Shown: in pieces, positions 6,795 to 7,069 of the stretch
Layout of the letters: every line of letters begins with the position of its first letter
How positions within the stretch are numbered: the first letter of the stretch is position 1
Source: Comamonadaceae bacterium
GTDB lineage: Bacteria; Pseudomonadota; Gammaproteobacteria; Burkholderiales; Burkholderiaceae_C
NCBI GenBank assembly: GCA_947494405.1
Contig: CANLWQ010000105.1
Coordinates: 1 to 7,069, forward strand
Direction: 5' to 3'
DNA length: 7,069 nt
Notes under the pieces: model-generated
Told to the model about the DNA's origin: nothing
The model's database searches: none
Seen by the model: only the letters and a program-made list of their open reading frames with translations
Made by a program: the position numbers and the translations under genes

Positions 6795-7069
6795 TTAGAA
6801 GGTCCTGACTTTGGGAGGAATGCTTTCGGTGGTCAGCGGTTGCAATTTAACGGGCTTGTAGCTCAGGCTGTTGCTGTCGCTGTGCCACAAACTGTGCTTC
6901 AACCACTCTTCGTCATTGCGGCCGTTGGGGTGTTGCGGCGTGTCGGCGTAATCATCTACCGTGTGAGCGCCGCGGCTTTCACGTCTGGCAGCCGCAGACT
7001 CCATGGTGGCTTGGGCGCATTCGATGAGGTTTTCTACCTCCAAGGCTTCCACACGTGCCGTGTTGAAGA
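6795..7069 (-). CDS. sdhA: succinate dehydrogenase flavoprotein subunit, C-terminal part (cut by window edge)
   Basis: SdhA holds covalent FAD and oxidises succinate to fumarate. Only the last 90 or so residues of a protein near 590-600 are present. The frame is open to the right edge and reads FNTARVEALEVENLIECA, then ARRESRGAHTVDDYADTP, and ends SIPPKVRTF. The ESRGAH block and the terminal PPK(V/I)RT(F/Y) are standard for SdhA C-termini, while the catalytic and flavin-attachment regions lie outside the window. A GTG within the frame at 7052 codes for an internal valine and is not a start. The stop codon abuts the sdhB ATG. Confidence 0.96.
   Translation of the reverse strand, partial: FNTARVEALEVENLIECAQATMESAAARRESRGAHTVDDYADTPQHPNGRNDEEWLKHSLWHSDSNSLSYKPVKLQPLTTESIPPKVRTF

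Noticed and set aside
1..7069. CRISPR arrays, tRNA or rRNA genes, insertion sequences, prophage, toxin-antitoxin or defence genes
   Set aside because: None seen: nearly every base is in a recognised metabolic gene and no repeat array, transposase or RNA-gene signature was found by eye.

Overview
No previously undescribed system is evident. The window is a chromosomal segment of housekeeping metabolism with a block of nucleotide-sugar genes set into it. It most resembles a betaproteobacterium of the Burkholderiales, probably Comamonadaceae. The grounds are the sequence style of LeuC ([10 protein letters not shown] start, [11 protein letters not shown] motif) and of GltA ([20 protein letters not shown]), the order sdhA-sdhB-sdhE-gltA, and leuC lying nearby on the same strand. 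GC content looks moderate by eye, in the fifties, which would suit a lower-GC freshwater member of the family. That taxonomic call is inference from recalled family sequences, not from a search.

Layout from left to right. Bases 1-683 hold the N-terminal 227 codons of leuC on the minus strand, cut by the window edge. A divergent spacer of about 97 bases follows. The plus strand then carries rfbA (781-1653), rfbC (1659-2210) and ugd (2266-3585). From 3587 to the right edge everything is on the minus strand. In transcription order (right to left) this is the end of sdhA, then sdhB, sdhE, gltA and galU. The ugd and galU genes meet tail to tail with a single base between them. No stretch over 100 bases lacks a gene, and no tRNA, rRNA, CRISPR array, transposase or phage gene was seen.

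How the genes work together. SdhA and SdhB are the soluble part of succinate dehydrogenase, SdhE is its FAD-assembly factor, and GltA is citrate synthase, so the right half is a TCA-cycle operon. Its last visible gene, galU, makes UDP-glucose, and the facing ugd oxidises UDP-glucose to UDP-glucuronate. RfbA and RfbC are steps 1 and 3 of dTDP-L-rhamnose synthesis. RfbA and GalU both draw on glucose-1-phosphate. Together these genes supply activated sugars for exopolysaccharide, capsule or LPS, although no glycosyltransferase lies in the window. The other two rhamnose enzymes (RfbB, RfbD) are absent here and must be elsewhere if the pathway is complete.

Points worth a second look: the sugar genes sitting between gltA and leuC; galU coupled to gltA through a Shine-Dalgarno that overlaps the gltA stop; a half rhamnose operon; helically phased TGACA repeats upstream of ugd; a hairpin at the ugd/galU junction that pairs better in the ugd-direction RNA; and two TAAATG gene junctions in the sdh operon.
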